Source: Streptomyces musisoli (GTDB lineage Bacteria > Actinomycetota > Actinomycetes > Streptomycetales > Streptomycetaceae). From it: a DNA stretch of 64,000 nt. The position numbers and the translations under genes were made by a program. The DNA is taken from the NCBI RefSeq assembly GCF_016741855.1, contig NZ_JAERRH010000004.1:186001-250000 (forward strand), in the 5' to 3' direction. The notes below the pieces were generated by a model. It had not been told where the DNA came from and made no database searches. It was given only the letters and a program-made list of their open reading frames with translations. Shown here one piece after another: positions 51,498 through 60,840 of the stretch (position 1 is its first letter; every line of letters begins with the position of its first letter).

Positions 51498-51620
51498 TCC
51501 CAGCCAAGGGCGTATAACGACACAAGACGCTCAGAGGCTTGTGTGATCGGATGCCGGGGCGCCTGCCACCCGACGCGGCGCCAGCCCGCTTCCGGCATCG
51601 ATGCTTCTTCAGGAGGACAA

Positions 51621-52979
51621 GTGGGACGACTCTTCGGCACGGACGGCGTGCGCGGTGTCGCCAATGCGGATCTGACGGCGGAGATGGCGCTCGGCCTCTC
51701 CGTGGCCGCGGCGCACGTGCTGGCCGAGGCGGGCACCTTCGAGGGCCACAAGGCGACAGCGGTGGTCGGACGGGACCCGCGCGCGTCCGGGGAGTTCCTG
51801 GAGGCCGCGGTCGTGGCCGGCCTGGCCAGCGCGGGCGTGGACGTCCTGTGCGTCGGTGTGCTGCCGACGCCCGCGGTGGCACACTTGACCGGCGCGCTCG
51901 GCGCCGACCTCGGCGTGATGCTCTCCGCCAGCCACAACGCCATGCCGGACAACGGCATCAAGTTCTTCGCCCGCGGCGGTCACAAACTCGCCGACGAGCT
52001 GGAGGACAAGATCGAGGCGGTGTACGAGTCGCACCGGCACGGCGAGCCGTGGGAGCGGCCGACGGGTGCCGGGGTGGGCCGCGTGCGGACGTACGACGAG
52101 GGCTCCGAGCAGTACATCGCGCACCTGCTGTCGGTGCTGCCCAACCGGCTCGACGGGCTGACGATCGTCCTGGACGAAGCGCACGGCGCGGCCTCGGGGG
52201 TCTCGCCGGAGGCGTTCACCCGCGCCGGCGCCCGGGTCGTCACGATCGGTGCCGAGCCGGACGGGCTCAACATCAACGACGGCTGCGGCTCGACCCACCT
52301 CGACAAGCTGAAGGCCGCGGTCGTCGAGCACGGCGCGGACTTCGGTGTCGCGCACGACGGCGACGCCGACCGCTGCCTGGCCGTGGACCACACCGGCGAG
52401 GAGATCGACGGCGACCAGATCCTCTCCGTGCTCGCGCTGGCGATGCGGGAGCGGTCCGCGCTGCGGTCCGACACGGTCGTCGCCACGGTGATGTCCAACC
52501 TGGGCTTCAAGCTGGCGATGGAGAAGGCCGGCATCCGGCTGGTGCAGACGGCCGTCGGTGACCGGTACGTGCTCGAGGAGATGAAGGAGCACGGTTACGC
52601 CCTCGGCGGCGAGCAGTCCGGGCACGTGATCATCCTCGACCACGCGACGACGGGTGACGGCACGCTGACCGGGCTGCTGCTGGCGGCGCGGGTCGCCGAG
52701 ACCGGACGGACGCTTCGGGAGCTGGCGTCCGTCATGGAGCGGCTGCCGCAGGTGCTGGTCAACGTGCCGGACGTGGACAAGTCGCGGGTGAGGACGTCGG
52801 CGGATCTCGCCGCCGCGGTGGCCGAGGCCGAGCGGGAGCTGGGGGAGACCGGGCGGGTGCTGCTGCGTCCGTCGGGGACCGAGCCGCTGGTGCGGGTGAT
52901 GGTCGAGGCCGCGGACATCGAGCAGGCCCGCGCGGTGGCCGGGCGGCTGGCCGACGTGGTGAAGTCGGCGCTCGGCTAG
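51621..52979 (+). CDS. glmM: Phosphoglucosamine mutase
   Basis: A 452-residue enzyme interconverting glucosamine-6-P and glucosamine-1-P for UDP-GlcNAc synthesis. The phosphoserine loop is in [17 protein letters not shown], the Mg site [10 protein letters not shown], and the C-terminal phosphate-binding loop [15 protein letters not shown]. The GTG at 51621 ([17 protein letters not shown]) follows AGGAGG. It works with GlmS, encoded 2 kb downstream. Confidence 0.98.
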   Translation: MGRLFGTDGVRGVANADLTAEMALGLSVAAAHVLAEAGTFEGHKATAVVGRDPRASGEFLEAAVVAGLASAGVDVLCVGVLPTPAVAHLTGALGADLGVMLSASHNAMPDNGIKFFARGGHKLADELEDKIEAVYESHRHGEPWERPTGAGVGRVRTYDEGSEQYIAHLLSVLPNRLDGLTIVLDEAHGAASGVSPEAFTRAGARVVTIGAEPDGLNINDGCGSTHLDKLKAAVVEHGADFGVAHDGDADRCLAVDHTGEEIDGDQILSVLALAMRERSALRSDTVVATVMSNLGFKLAMEKAGIRLVQTAVGDRYVLEEMKEHGYALGGEQSGHVIILDHATTGDGTLTGLLLAARVAETGRTLRELASVMERLPQVLVNVPDVDKSRVRTSADLAAAVAEAERELGETGRVLLRPSGTEPLVRVMVEAADIEQARAVAGRLADVVKSALG

Positions 52980-53057
52980 TCCGGGGGCGAGCCGTGGGGC
53001 GCGGGACCGGATCGGTCCCGCGCCTTTCGCGTGCCGGGCTACGGCTCGCGTGCCGGG

Positions 53058-54047
53058 TTACAGCTTGCGCAGCCGCAGCCGCTGGACCTTGTGGTCCGGG
53101 CCCTTGCGCAGGATGAGGCCGGCCCGGCCGCGGGTGGGGGCGATGTTCTCCACCAGATTGGGCTTGTTGATCGTGCGCCAGAGCGTGCGCGCGTAGTCCA
53201 GGGCCTCGTCCTCGGACACCTGGGTGTACTTGCGGAAGTATGAGTTCGGGTTCTGGAAGGCCGTCTGGCGCAGCTTCTGGAAGCGGTTGAGGTACCAGCG
53301 CTCGATGTCCTCGGCACTCGCGTCGACGTACACGCTGAAGTCGAAGTAGTCGGCGAGACCGACCCGGGTGCGGCCGTCCTTGCCGGGCAGGGCGGGCTGG
53401 AGGACGTTCAGGCCCTCCACGATCAGGATGTCCGGGCGGCGGACGGTCAGCTTCTCGTCCGGCACGATGTCGTAGATGAGGTGGGAGTAGACGGGCGCCG
53501 ACACCTCGTTCTTGCCGGCCTTGATGTCGGCGACGAAACGGGTGAGGGCCCGGCGGTCGTAGGACTCGGGGAACCCCTTCCGCGACATCAGGCCGCGTTC
53601 CTCCAACTCCCGGGTGGGCAGCAGGAATCCGTCCGTCGTGACCAGCTCCACGTGCGGGTGCTCCGGCCAGCGGGAGAGCAGGGCCTGGAGGAGACGGGCC
53701 ACCGTGGACTTGCCGACGGCCACGGAGCCGGCGACGCCTATGACGAACGGGGTGCCGGACTGGGAGCCCTTTTCGCCGAGGAAGGTGTTGAGCGCCCCCC
53801 TGAGGCCGTCCGTGGCACCGACGTAGAGGTTGAGGAGCCGGGAGAGCGGGAGGTAGATGTCCCGCACCTCGTCCAGGTCGATGACGTCGCCGAGGCCGCG
53901 GAGCTTCTCCACCTCCTCGGCGGTGAGCGGCAGCGGCGTCTTGTCGCGCAGCGCGCTCCACTCGGCGCGGGTGAGATCGACGTAGGGAGTCGCCTCCGGC
54001 CTGTGCCGGTGGGCGCTCCGGGGCATCGAGGAGACCGGTGAGATCAC
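53058..54047 (-). CDS. coaA: Pantothenate kinase, type I
   Basis: A 329-residue P-loop kinase for the first step of coenzyme A synthesis. The Walker [19 protein letters not shown] lies near residue 100, [10 protein letters not shown] and [15 protein letters not shown] follow, as do the Tyr/Phe-rich pantothenate-site segments. GTG at 54047 gives the family length; a weaker alternative is ATG at 54026. No clear ribosome site, so it may be leaderless. Confidence 0.95.
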   Translation of the reverse strand: MISPVSSMPRSAHRHRPEATPYVDLTRAEWSALRDKTPLPLTAEEVEKLRGLGDVIDLDEVRDIYLPLSRLLNLYVGATDGLRGALNTFLGEKGSQSGTPFVIGVAGSVAVGKSTVARLLQALLSRWPEHPHVELVTTDGFLLPTRELEERGLMSRKGFPESYDRRALTRFVADIKAGKNEVSAPVYSHLIYDIVPDEKLTVRRPDILIVEGLNVLQPALPGKDGRTRVGLADYFDFSVYVDASAEDIERWYLNRFQKLRQTAFQNPNSYFRKYTQVSEDEALDYARTLWRTINKPNLVENIAPTRGRAGLILRKGPDHKVQRLRLRKL

Positions 54048-54248
54048 AGTCCATTGTTAACGGAGTTTGAACGGCCCGGTGGGTGGGGTCCGTCACGATG
54101 GCCGGGCCCGTTGATCACGTGCCAGTCACGGTCGGATACCGGACGCGGGACCACTGATCATCTGTGCGGAAGCTGTGCGTAAAGTGCCGGTAAAACGATG
54201 CGGGGCGTTCGAGTAGCTCCGCGGCGCCGAGAGAAAGAACTTCCTCCC

Positions 54249-55034
54249 GTGAGTGTCACTTCCGTTCGCCGTGCCGGACTCGCCGCCTCGGCCGCCGCCC
54301 TCGCGGTCCTCCTCTCCGCCTGTGGCGGATCCGGTGACGGTACCGAGGACGGCAAGACCGCGCAGGCCGGCAAGTCGGCGTCCGCCGCGGCCGCGCCCGC
54401 CAGGACGCTGACGGCCGCCGAGCTGGAGAAGGCCGCGCTGACCCAGGCGGACGTCAAGAGCGGCAAGGTCGTCACCAAGGTGCCGGCGGTGGACGACATC
54501 GCGCAGGACAAGGTCGAGACGGACAAGCCGGAGTGCGCGCCGCTGTCCTACCTCCAGGTGGGGTCGTACGTCGGCAAGCCCGCGGCGGACGTGAAGCGCA
54601 GCTGGACCGGCGACCCGAAGAAGCCGGCCGCGGGTGCGAGCCAGGAGGAGGCGATGCTCTCCGTCGTCGACCGGCCCAAGGTGGTCCTGACGCTGGCCTC
54701 CTACGACGGCGACGAGGCCGCGAAGGCGTTCGGCGAGCTGAAGGCCGCCGCGTCGGCGTGCGCGGGCGGTTTCTCCTTCACCGTCGGCGGCGACACGACC
54801 AAGATCGTCAAGGTGTCCACGACCGCGGCGCCCGAGGGGGCCGACGAGGCGATCGCCCTGACCTGGCTGATCGACGCCGAGGAGGGCGTGAAGGCGCCGG
54901 TGAAGGGTGTGGTGGTGCGCAAGGGCGCCACCCTCGCCTACGTCCCGGCGGTGAACATCGCCTCGGCCGCCACCGGCAAGGACTTCCCCTTCCCCACGGA
55001 GCTCGTCGAGGCCCAGCTGGCCAAGCTCGGCTGA
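54249..55034 (+). CDS. Putative lipoprotein
   Basis: 261 residues with signal RRAGLAASAAALAVLLSAC; lipobox LSAC gives an acylated Cys near residue 25, then an Ala/Ser/Lys linker. Soluble domain without recognised family; DKPECAPLSYLQVG and AASACAGGFSFTVGG hold two cysteines that may bridge. GTG at 54249 places the signal peptide at the N-terminus; the frame is open further upstream (54198) but adds an implausible Arg-rich leader. Confidence 0.75.
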   Translation: MSVTSVRRAGLAASAAALAVLLSACGGSGDGTEDGKTAQAGKSASAAAAPARTLTAAELEKAALTQADVKSGKVVTKVPAVDDIAQDKVETDKPECAPLSYLQVGSYVGKPAADVKRSWTGDPKKPAAGASQEEAMLSVVDRPKVVLTLASYDGDEAAKAFGELKAAASACAGGFSFTVGGDTTKIVKVSTTAAPEGADEAIALTWLIDAEEGVKAPVKGVVVRKGATLAYVPAVNIASAATGKDFPFPTELVEAQLAKLG

Positions 55035-55052
55035 GCGGCGTCCGTCCGTGGA

Positions 55053-55090
55053 AAATTCCCACCGGGGCATGCGTACCCCGGTGGGAATTT
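55053..55090. terminator. Perfect 15 bp hairpin between the lipoprotein gene and glmS
   Basis: AAATTCCCACCGGGG (55053-55067) and CCCCGGTGGGAATTT (55076-55090) with an 8-base loop. The A/T ends would serve termination in either direction. Confidence 0.8.
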
Positions 55091-55135
55091 CCGATTTCGG
55101 GCAGCGGGCAGCAGTTTTCGAACGCGTCCGGCCCG

Positions 55136-55141
55136 TAGGCT
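55136..55141 (+). promoter_or_regulatory. Candidate -10 of glmS (leaderless)
   Basis: TAGGCT ends 7 bases before the ATG at 55149. There is no Shine-Dalgarno in between. No clear -35 is seen. Confidence 0.5.
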
Positions 55142-55148
55142 GCCGCCC

Positions 55149-56996
55149 ATGTGCGGAATCGTGGGATACGTAGGGTCACAGTCGGCGCTCGACGTGGTGA
55201 TGGCCGGGCTGAAGCGGCTGGAGTACCGGGGGTACGACTCGGCGGGTGCCGCCGTGCTCGCGGACGGCGGGCTGGCCGCCGCGAAGAAGGCCGGAAAGCT
55301 GGTCAACCTGGAGAAGGAACTGGTCGACCGGCCGCTTCCGACGGGGTCCACCGGCATCGGCCACACGCGCTGGGCCACCCATGGCGGTCCCACGGACGGC
55401 AACGCCCACCCGCACCTGGACAACGCGGGCCGTGTCGCGGTGGTCCACAACGGCATCATCGAGAACTTCGCGGTGCTGCGCGCGGAACTGGCCGAGCGGG
55501 GGCACGAGCTGCACTCCGAGACGGACACCGAGGTGGTCGCCCACCTGCTGGCCGAGGAGTTCTCCTCCTGCGCGGACCTCGCCGAGGCGATGCGGCTGGT
55601 GTGCCGCCGGCTGGAGGGCGCGTTCACGCTGGTCGCGGTGCACGCCGACGAGCCGGACGTGGTGGTCGGCGCCCGCCGCAACTCGCCGCTGGTGGTGGGC
55701 GTCGGCGAGGGCGAGGCGTTCCTCGCCTCCGATGTCGCCGCGTTCATCGCCCACACGCGCTCCGCGATCGAGCTGGGCCAGGACCAGGTGGTGGAGCTGC
55801 GCCGCGACGGAGTCACGGTGACGGGCTTCGACGGCAGCCCTGCCGAGGTCCACTCGTACCACGTGGACTGGGACGCCTCGGCGGCCGAGAAGGGGGGGTA
55901 CGACTACTTCATGCTCAAGGAGATCGCCGAGCAGCCCAGGGCGGTCGCCGACACCCTGCTCGGGCGCATCGACCCGTCCGGCTCGCTGACCCTGGACGAG
56001 GTGCGGATCAGCCCCTCGGAGCTGCGCGAGATCGACAAGGTCGTCATCGTCGCCTGCGGTACGGCCTTCCACGCCGGTCTGATCGCCAAGTACGCCATCG
56101 AGCACTGGACGCGGATCCCGTGCGAGGTGGAACTGGCGAGCGAGTTCCGCTACCGGGACCCGATCCTGGACGGCCGTTCCCTGGTGATCGCCATCTCCCA
56201 GTCCGGCGAGACCATGGACACCCTGATGGCGCTGCGGCACGCCCGTGAGCAGGGCTCCAAGGTGCTGGCGATCTGCAACACCAACGGTTCGACGATCCCC
56301 CGCGAGTCGGACGCGGTGCTCTACACGCACGCGGGTCCCGAGGTCGCCGTCGCCTCGACCAAGGCGTTCCTGACCCAGCTGGTCGCCTGCTACCTGGTCG
56401 CCCTGTACCTGGGCCAGGTGCGGGGCACCAAGTGGGGCGACGAGATCCAGGCGGTCATCAAGGACCTGTCCCGGATCTCGGAGGAGGTCGAGCGGGTCCT
56501 GGAGACCATGGAGCCGGTACGGGCGCTGGCGCGGACGCTGGCGTCGAAGAACACGGTGCTGTTCCTCGGCCGGCACGTGGGATATCCGGTGGCCCTGGAG
56601 GGCGCGCTGAAGCTGAAGGAACTGGCGTACATGCACGCCGAGGGCTTCGCCGCGGGCGAGCTGAAGCACGGCCCGATCGCGCTGATCGAGGAGGACCTGC
56701 CGGTGGTGGTGGTCGTGCCGTCGCCGCGTGGCCGGTCCGTCCTGCACGACAAGATCGTGTCCAACATCCAGGAGATCCGGGCGCGGGGCGCGCGCACGAT
56801 CGTGATCGCGGAGGAGGGCGACGAGACGGTCGTCCCCTACGCCGACCACCTGATCCGGATCCCGGCCACGCCGACGCTCCTTCAGCCGCTGGTGGCCACG
56901 GTGCCGCTCCAGGTCTTCGCATGCGAGCTGGCGACGGCCCGGGGCAACGAGGTGGACCAGCCCCGGAACCTGGCGAAGTCGGTGACGGTGGAATAG
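55149..56996 (+). CDS. glmS: Glutamine-fructose-6-phosphate aminotransferase (isomerizing)
   Basis: A 615-residue enzyme making glucosamine-6-P from fructose-6-P and glutamine. Cys2 of MCGIVGYVGSQSALD is the amidotransferase nucleophile; GHTRWATHGGPTDGNAHPH is the glutamine site. Two SIS domains follow (VACGTAFHAGLIAKYAIE, AISQSGETMDTLMALRHA; second near LFLGRHVGYPVALEG) and the C-tail is QPRNLAKSVTVE. No glmS ribozyme is seen upstream, as expected outside Firmicutes. Confidence 0.98.
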   Translation: MCGIVGYVGSQSALDVVMAGLKRLEYRGYDSAGAAVLADGGLAAAKKAGKLVNLEKELVDRPLPTGSTGIGHTRWATHGGPTDGNAHPHLDNAGRVAVVHNGIIENFAVLRAELAERGHELHSETDTEVVAHLLAEEFSSCADLAEAMRLVCRRLEGAFTLVAVHADEPDVVVGARRNSPLVVGVGEGEAFLASDVAAFIAHTRSAIELGQDQVVELRRDGVTVTGFDGSPAEVHSYHVDWDASAAEKGGYDYFMLKEIAEQPRAVADTLLGRIDPSGSLTLDEVRISPSELREIDKVVIVACGTAFHAGLIAKYAIEHWTRIPCEVELASEFRYRDPILDGRSLVIAISQSGETMDTLMALRHAREQGSKVLAICNTNGSTIPRESDAVLYTHAGPEVAVASTKAFLTQLVACYLVALYLGQVRGTKWGDEIQAVIKDLSRISEEVERVLETMEPVRALARTLASKNTVLFLGRHVGYPVALEGALKLKELAYMHAEGFAAGELKHGPIALIEEDLPVVVVVPSPRGRSVLHDKIVSNIQEIRARGARTIVIAEEGDETVVPYADHLIRIPATPTLLQPLVATVPLQVFACELATARGNEVDQPRNLAKSVTVE

Positions 56997-57037
56997 GGGG
57001 AACGGGGCGGACGAGGGGGACGAGGTGACAAGGAGAA

Positions 57038-57066
57038 GGGGCGGACGGCGGTGTGCCGTTCGCCCC
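57038..57066. terminator. Terminator between convergent glmS and the SH3-like gene
   Basis: GGGGCGGACGGC (57038-57049) with GCCGTTCGCCCC (57055-57066), one G-U pair, GGTGT loop. It can serve both converging genes. Confidence 0.7.
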
Positions 57067-57093
57067 CTCGCCACCGGTCAGCCGGTCAGCCGG

Positions 57094-57444
57094 TCACCAG
57101 TTGATGCAGGTCTTCGGGACCCAGCCGGTCTTCTTGTCGCCGCCGTAGTACCACAGGTTGCTCTTCTTGCCGCAGGCCTTGTAGGAGCCGCCCTTGTAGG
57201 CCTTGCCGTCGTTGCAGACGGTGCCCTTCTTGCCCTTGCCCCAGATGCCGACGGCCGTTGCGCTCGTCTTGGGCGAGGTGCGGACGTTGACGGTCTCCTT
57301 GGCCTTGACGTTGACGATCGCCTTGCTGCAGTCCCTCGGCAGGGAGGCCGCGGAGGCGGTACCGGCGGTGGCGATGGTGCCGGTGAGAGCCGTGCCGATC
57401 AGGGCCGCGGTGCCGAGTGCGGTACCCAGATACTTCAACTTCAA
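57094..57444 (-). CDS. Small secreted SH3-like protein
   Basis: 116 residues. A Sec signal peptide (LKYLGTALGTAALIGTALTG, cleavage likely after ATAGTASA-A) precedes a bacterial SH3-type domain: ETVNVRTSPKTSATAVGIWG and a C-terminal WYYGGDKKTGWVPKTCINW; four cysteines suggest two disulfides. Such domains often bind cell wall. The start is TTG at 57444 with GGGAGGA 7 bases upstream. Confidence 0.85.
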   Translation of the reverse strand: MKLKYLGTALGTAALIGTALTGTIATAGTASAASLPRDCSKAIVNVKAKETVNVRTSPKTSATAVGIWGKGKKGTVCNDGKAYKGGSYKACGKKSNLWYYGGDKKTGWVPKTCINW

Positions 57445-57552
57445 GACTGTGTCCTCCCGTTGTGTGCGTTGGCGGCCCTGCCGTGGGGCGCGGCCGCCGG
57501 TCGCGAGGAAGACTAACCGGGGCCGGAAAGCCGTCCGGCCCGGGGGTTGTGC

Positions 57553-58335
57553 TCAGTGGACGGAGAAGCCGCCGTCCACGTGGATCGACTGGCCCGTGAC
57601 GTAGGCGGAGGCACGGCTCGCCAGGAACACCGCCGCGCCGGCGAAGTCATCGGCGAGGCCGTTGCGGCCGGTCATCGTGCGGGCGGCCAGGGCCGCCACC
57701 CGCTCGGGGTCGGAGGACAGCCGCGCGTTGAGCGGGGTCATCACGAAGCCCGGCACCAGGGTGTTGCAGGTGACGCCGTACGGCGACCAGGCCTCGGCCT
57801 GCGAGCGGGCCAGGGACTCCAGCGCCCCCTTGGAGACGCCGTAGGCGCCGCTCTGGACGAAGGCGCGGTGTGCCTGCTGGGAGGTGATGTGGATGATCCG
57901 CCCGAAGCCCCGCTCGGCCATGCGGGGGCCGAACCGCTGCCCCAGCAGGAACGGTGCCTCCAGGTTCACCGCCATGGTGGTGTCCCAGACGTCCTCGTCC
58001 AGCTCGCTCATCGGCGGTCTGAGGTTGATTCCGGCGGAGTTGACGAGGATGTCGGGCTCCCCGAAGACGGCCGCGGCCTCCTCGGCCGCCGCGCGCACCC
58101 CCTCACGGGTGCTCAGATCCGCGCCGACCAGGCCCGCCCGGCACCCGTCGGCCGTCAACTCCGCGACGGTGGCGGCGAGCTCCTCCTTCCTCCGCGCCAC
58201 GACCACGGTCTGCGCCCCGGCCCGTGCCAGCGCCCCCGCGACGGCCCGCCCGATGCCGGAACTCCCCCCGGTCACCACGGCGACCCGGCCGTCCAGCGAG
58301 AAGAGGTCCGAGAGATAGGCACGCGATGAGGTCAT
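57553..58335 (-). CDS. SDR-family NAD(P)-dependent oxidoreductase
   Basis: A 260-residue classical short-chain dehydrogenase: TGGSSGIGRAVAGAL (cofactor), NSAGINLRPP, ITSQQAH (Ser) and YGVSKGALE (catalytic Tyr-x-x-x-Lys), ending DGGFSVH. The SDR group with 3-oxoacyl-ACP reductase or gluconate 5-dehydrogenase-like members fits; the substrate is unknown. ATG at 58335 is chosen; longer frames overlap the divergent acpS promoter. Confidence 0.92.
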   Translation of the reverse strand: MTSSRAYLSDLFSLDGRVAVVTGGSSGIGRAVAGALARAGAQTVVVARRKEELAATVAELTADGCRAGLVGADLSTREGVRAAAEEAAAVFGEPDILVNSAGINLRPPMSELDEDVWDTTMAVNLEAPFLLGQRFGPRMAERGFGRIIHITSQQAHRAFVQSGAYGVSKGALESLARSQAEAWSPYGVTCNTLVPGFVMTPLNARLSSDPERVAALAARTMTGRNGLADDFAGAAVFLASRASAYVTGQSIHVDGGFSVH

Positions 58336-58386
58336 GCCGGAAGCGTAGGTGACGTGGTGTCGTCGGAACCCGGCTCCCCGGGGTCG

Positions 58387-58392
58387 TAGGGT
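58387..58392 (+). promoter_or_regulatory. Candidate -10 of acpS (leaderless)
   Basis: TAGGGT ends 7 bases before the ATG at 58400. No ribosome site intervenes. No clear -35. Confidence 0.5.
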
Positions 58393-58399
58393 GCTGGGC

Positions 58400-58771
58400 A
58401 TGAGCATCATCGGGGTGGGCATCGATGTCGCCGAGATCGACCGGTTCCGGGCGTCCCTGGAGCGGACGCCGGGACTGGCCGACCGCCTGTTCGTGGAGCG
58501 GGAGTTGCTGGCGCCCAGCGGGGAGCGGCGCGGATACGCCTCGCTGGCCGCCCGGTTCGCCGCCAAGGAGGCGCTGGCGAAGGCGCTGGGCGCGCCGCCG
58601 GGGCTGCACTGGACCGACGCCGAGGTGTACGTGGAGGACACCGGGCAGCCGCGGCTGCGGGTGAGCGGGACCGTGGCCGCGCGGGCCGCGGAGCTGGGCG
58701 TGCGGTCCTGGCACGTGTCGCTCAGTCATGACGCGGGTGTGGCCTCGGCCGTGGTGGTCGCCGAGGGCTGA
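58400..58771 (+). CDS. acpS: Holo-[acyl-carrier-protein] synthase
   Basis: A 123-residue trimeric phosphopantetheinyl transferase that activates fatty-acid ACP with CoA. The Mg/CoA motifs [12 protein letters not shown] (Asp9) and [13 protein letters not shown] are present, as is the C-terminal [16 protein letters not shown]. It is adjacent to nnr, a common pairing. CoA is supplied through CoaA encoded about 5 kb upstream. Confidence 0.97.
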   Translation: MSIIGVGIDVAEIDRFRASLERTPGLADRLFVERELLAPSGERRGYASLAARFAAKEALAKALGAPPGLHWTDAEVYVEDTGQPRLRVSGTVAARAAELGVRSWHVSLSHDAGVASAVVVAEG

Positions 58772-58856
58772 CCGGCAGACGATGTGCGCAGTGCCGCACA
58801 TGGCCCGTTCCATGAGTCCGACGCGGTCCGCGGCGGCCCGTCCCTTCCCAGCATGT

Positions 58857-58892
58857 GCCGGTGCCGGTGCCGGTGCCGGTGCCGGTGCCGGG
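58857..58892. repeat. GCCGGT hexamer tandem repeat
   Basis: Five perfect GCCGGT copies (58857-58886) and a sixth ending in GG, between acpS and nnr. Slippage-prone simple sequence just upstream of the nnr promoter. Confidence 0.8.
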
Positions 58893-58934
58893 GTACGGGT
58901 CAGGGTCCGGGTGTGGGCGGTGGGGTTTCCGGGG

Positions 58935-58940
58935 CAGACT
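58935..58940 (+). promoter_or_regulatory. Candidate -10 of nnr (leaderless)
   Basis: CAGACT ends 7 bases before the ATG at 58948. The first base departs from TANNNT. No ribosome site or clear -35. Confidence 0.4.
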
Positions 58941-58947
58941 CGGTGCC

Positions 58948-60381
58948 ATGCGTACTGCGTACAGCGTGGAGACGGTAAGGGCGGCCGAACGGGCGCTGAT
59001 GGCGCGGCTGCCGGAGGGTGCGCTGATGCAGCGGGCCGCCGCCGGGCTGGCCGCCGCCTGCGCCGAACTGCTCGGGCGGGTGTACGGCAGCCGGGTGGTG
59101 CTGCTCGTCGGCAGCGGGGACAACGGCGGGGACGCCCTGTACGCGGGGGCCCGGCTGGCCCGGCGCGGCGCCGGGGTGACGGCCGTGCTGCTGGCGCCCG
59201 AACGGACCCATGGCGCGGGGCTGGGCGCGTTGCGGCGGGCGGGCGGCACGGTCACCGCCGCGGACGCCGCGGAGGGGCCGCTCCTGCGGGCCGACCTGGT
59301 GGTGGACGGCATCGTGGGGATCGGCGGCAAGGGCGGGCTGCGGCCGGACGCCGAGCGGCTCGCCGGCGTGGTGGCGCGGTCCGCCGCCGCCGTCGTCGCG
59401 GTGGACCTGCCCAGCGGGGTCGACGCGGACAGCGGGGAAGTGCGGGGTGCCGCGCTGCGGGCCGACCTGACCGTCACCTTCGGCGCATACAAGCCCGGGC
59501 TGCTGGTGGATCCGGCGCGGGAGTACGCCGGGGTGGTGCGGCTCGTCGACATCGGGCTGGAACCGCCGGCCGCCGACGCCGAGCTGGAGGCCCTGCAGCA
59601 CGCCGATGTGGCCCGGCTGTTGCCGGTGCCGGCGGCGGAGAGCGACAAGTACCGGCGGGGGGTCGTCGGGATCGCCGCGGGGTCGGCGCGGTATCCGGGG
59701 GCCGCCGTGCTGGCCGTGTCCGGGGCGCTGCGTGGCGGGGCCGGTGCCGTCCGGTACGTCGGGCCGGCCGGGGGCGCGGTCCTCGCGCGCTTCCCGGAGA
59801 CCCTCGTCTCCGACGCCGGACCCGCCAGGGCCGGACGGGTGCAGGCGTGGGTGGCCGGGCCGGGGGCCGGGGACGACGCGGCGACCGTGGCCGAGGTGCT
59901 GGAGGCGGACGTGCCGGTGCTGCTCGACGCGGACGGGCTGCGGCTGGCCGAGCGGGACGCGGTGCGGCGGCGGACGGCGCCGACGCTGATGACGCCGCAC
60001 GCGGGGGAGGCCGCCGCGCTGCTGGGGGTGCGGCGGGAGGAGGTCGAGGCCGCCCGGCTGGCCGCGGTGCGGGAGCTGGCGGCGGTGTACCGGGCGACCG
60101 TGCTGCTGAAGGGGTCGACGACGCTGGTCGCCGGCACCGGGGGAGAGGCGGTGCGGGTGAACGCCACGGGGACGCCGTGGCTGGCCACGGCGGGGAGCGG
60201 GGACGTGCTCTCGGGGCTTGCCGGGTCCTTGCTGGCGGCGGGGCTGGGGGCGGTGGACGCGGGGAGCGCGGCGGCGTATCTGCACGGGCTGGCGGGCCGG
60301 TTCGCGGCAGAAGGCGCGCCGATGGGGGCGCATGACGTCGCATCACGCATCCCGCAGGCATGGCGAGACGCACGATCCTGA
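58948..60381 (+). CDS. nnr: Bifunctional NAD(P)H-hydrate repair enzyme (epimerase/dehydratase)
   Basis: A 477-residue fusion. The N-terminal YjeF epimerase half (about 1-220) has VGSGDNGGDALYAGARL and VDLPSGVDADSGEV; the C-terminal ADP-dependent dehydratase half (about 230-477) has TPHAGEAAALLG and ATAGSGDVLSGLAGSLL. It repairs damaged NADH and NADPH hydrates. The ATG at 58948 starts MRTAYSVETVRAAERALM as expected; the upstream frame is only simple repeat. Confidence 0.96.
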   Translation: MRTAYSVETVRAAERALMARLPEGALMQRAAAGLAAACAELLGRVYGSRVVLLVGSGDNGGDALYAGARLARRGAGVTAVLLAPERTHGAGLGALRRAGGTVTAADAAEGPLLRADLVVDGIVGIGGKGGLRPDAERLAGVVARSAAAVVAVDLPSGVDADSGEVRGAALRADLTVTFGAYKPGLLVDPAREYAGVVRLVDIGLEPPAADAELEALQHADVARLLPVPAAESDKYRRGVVGIAAGSARYPGAAVLAVSGALRGGAGAVRYVGPAGGAVLARFPETLVSDAGPARAGRVQAWVAGPGAGDDAATVAEVLEADVPVLLDADGLRLAERDAVRRRTAPTLMTPHAGEAAALLGVRREEVEAARLAAVRELAAVYRATVLLKGSTTLVAGTGGEAVRVNATGTPWLATAGSGDVLSGLAGSLLAAGLGAVDAGSAAAYLHGLAGRFAAEGAPMGAHDVASRIPQAWRDARS

Positions 60382-60413
60382 AACCCCGGCACCCCCCGCG
60401 ACCCGAGCGCCCC

Positions 60414-60715
60414 GCAGGGGCGCGGGGAACTGCGCGGCAAGTCACGACGCACCCACGGCCGGCCGACGGCGCAAGTCCCGCGGCGCACCGGGTGGCCGGA
60501 ACCCGGCACGGCGGCGGGGCGCTCCCGCAGGGGCGCGGGGAACTGCGCGGCAAGCCACGACGCACCCACGGCCGGCCGACGGCGCAAGTCCCGCGGCGCA
60601 CCGGGTCACCGGAACCCGGTACGGCGGCGGGGCGCTCCCGCAGGGGCGCGGGGAACTGCGCGACAAGTCACGACGCACCCGCGGCCGGCCGACGGCGACA
60701 AGTCCCGCGGCGCGG
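60414..60715. repeat. Three tandem copies of a Streptomyces intergenic repeat
   Basis: GCAGGGGCGCGGGGAACTGC begins at 60414, 60528 and 60640 (periods 114 and 112). Each unit continues with a GGCCGGCCGAC palindromic segment and an AAGTCCCGCGGCG block; the third is truncated. The core recurs inverted at 47481-47501. The 60382-60840 gap holds no gene. Confidence 0.9.
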
Positions 60716-60840
60716 ACATGGTGGGGCGGGGCGCAGAAGGGGAACGAGGTGTACGTACGGGGCCGGTGTCCGGGCACCCTGGGGTTCACGGGGGGCGGCG
60801 CCGGGGGGCCGTCGGCGGCCTCTGAGAGACTGGGGGCGCC

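Noticed and set aside
55035..55148. glmS ribozyme before glmS
   Set aside because: The gap holds only a perfect terminator hairpin and a -10 next to the start; there is no room or sequence for the ribozyme core.
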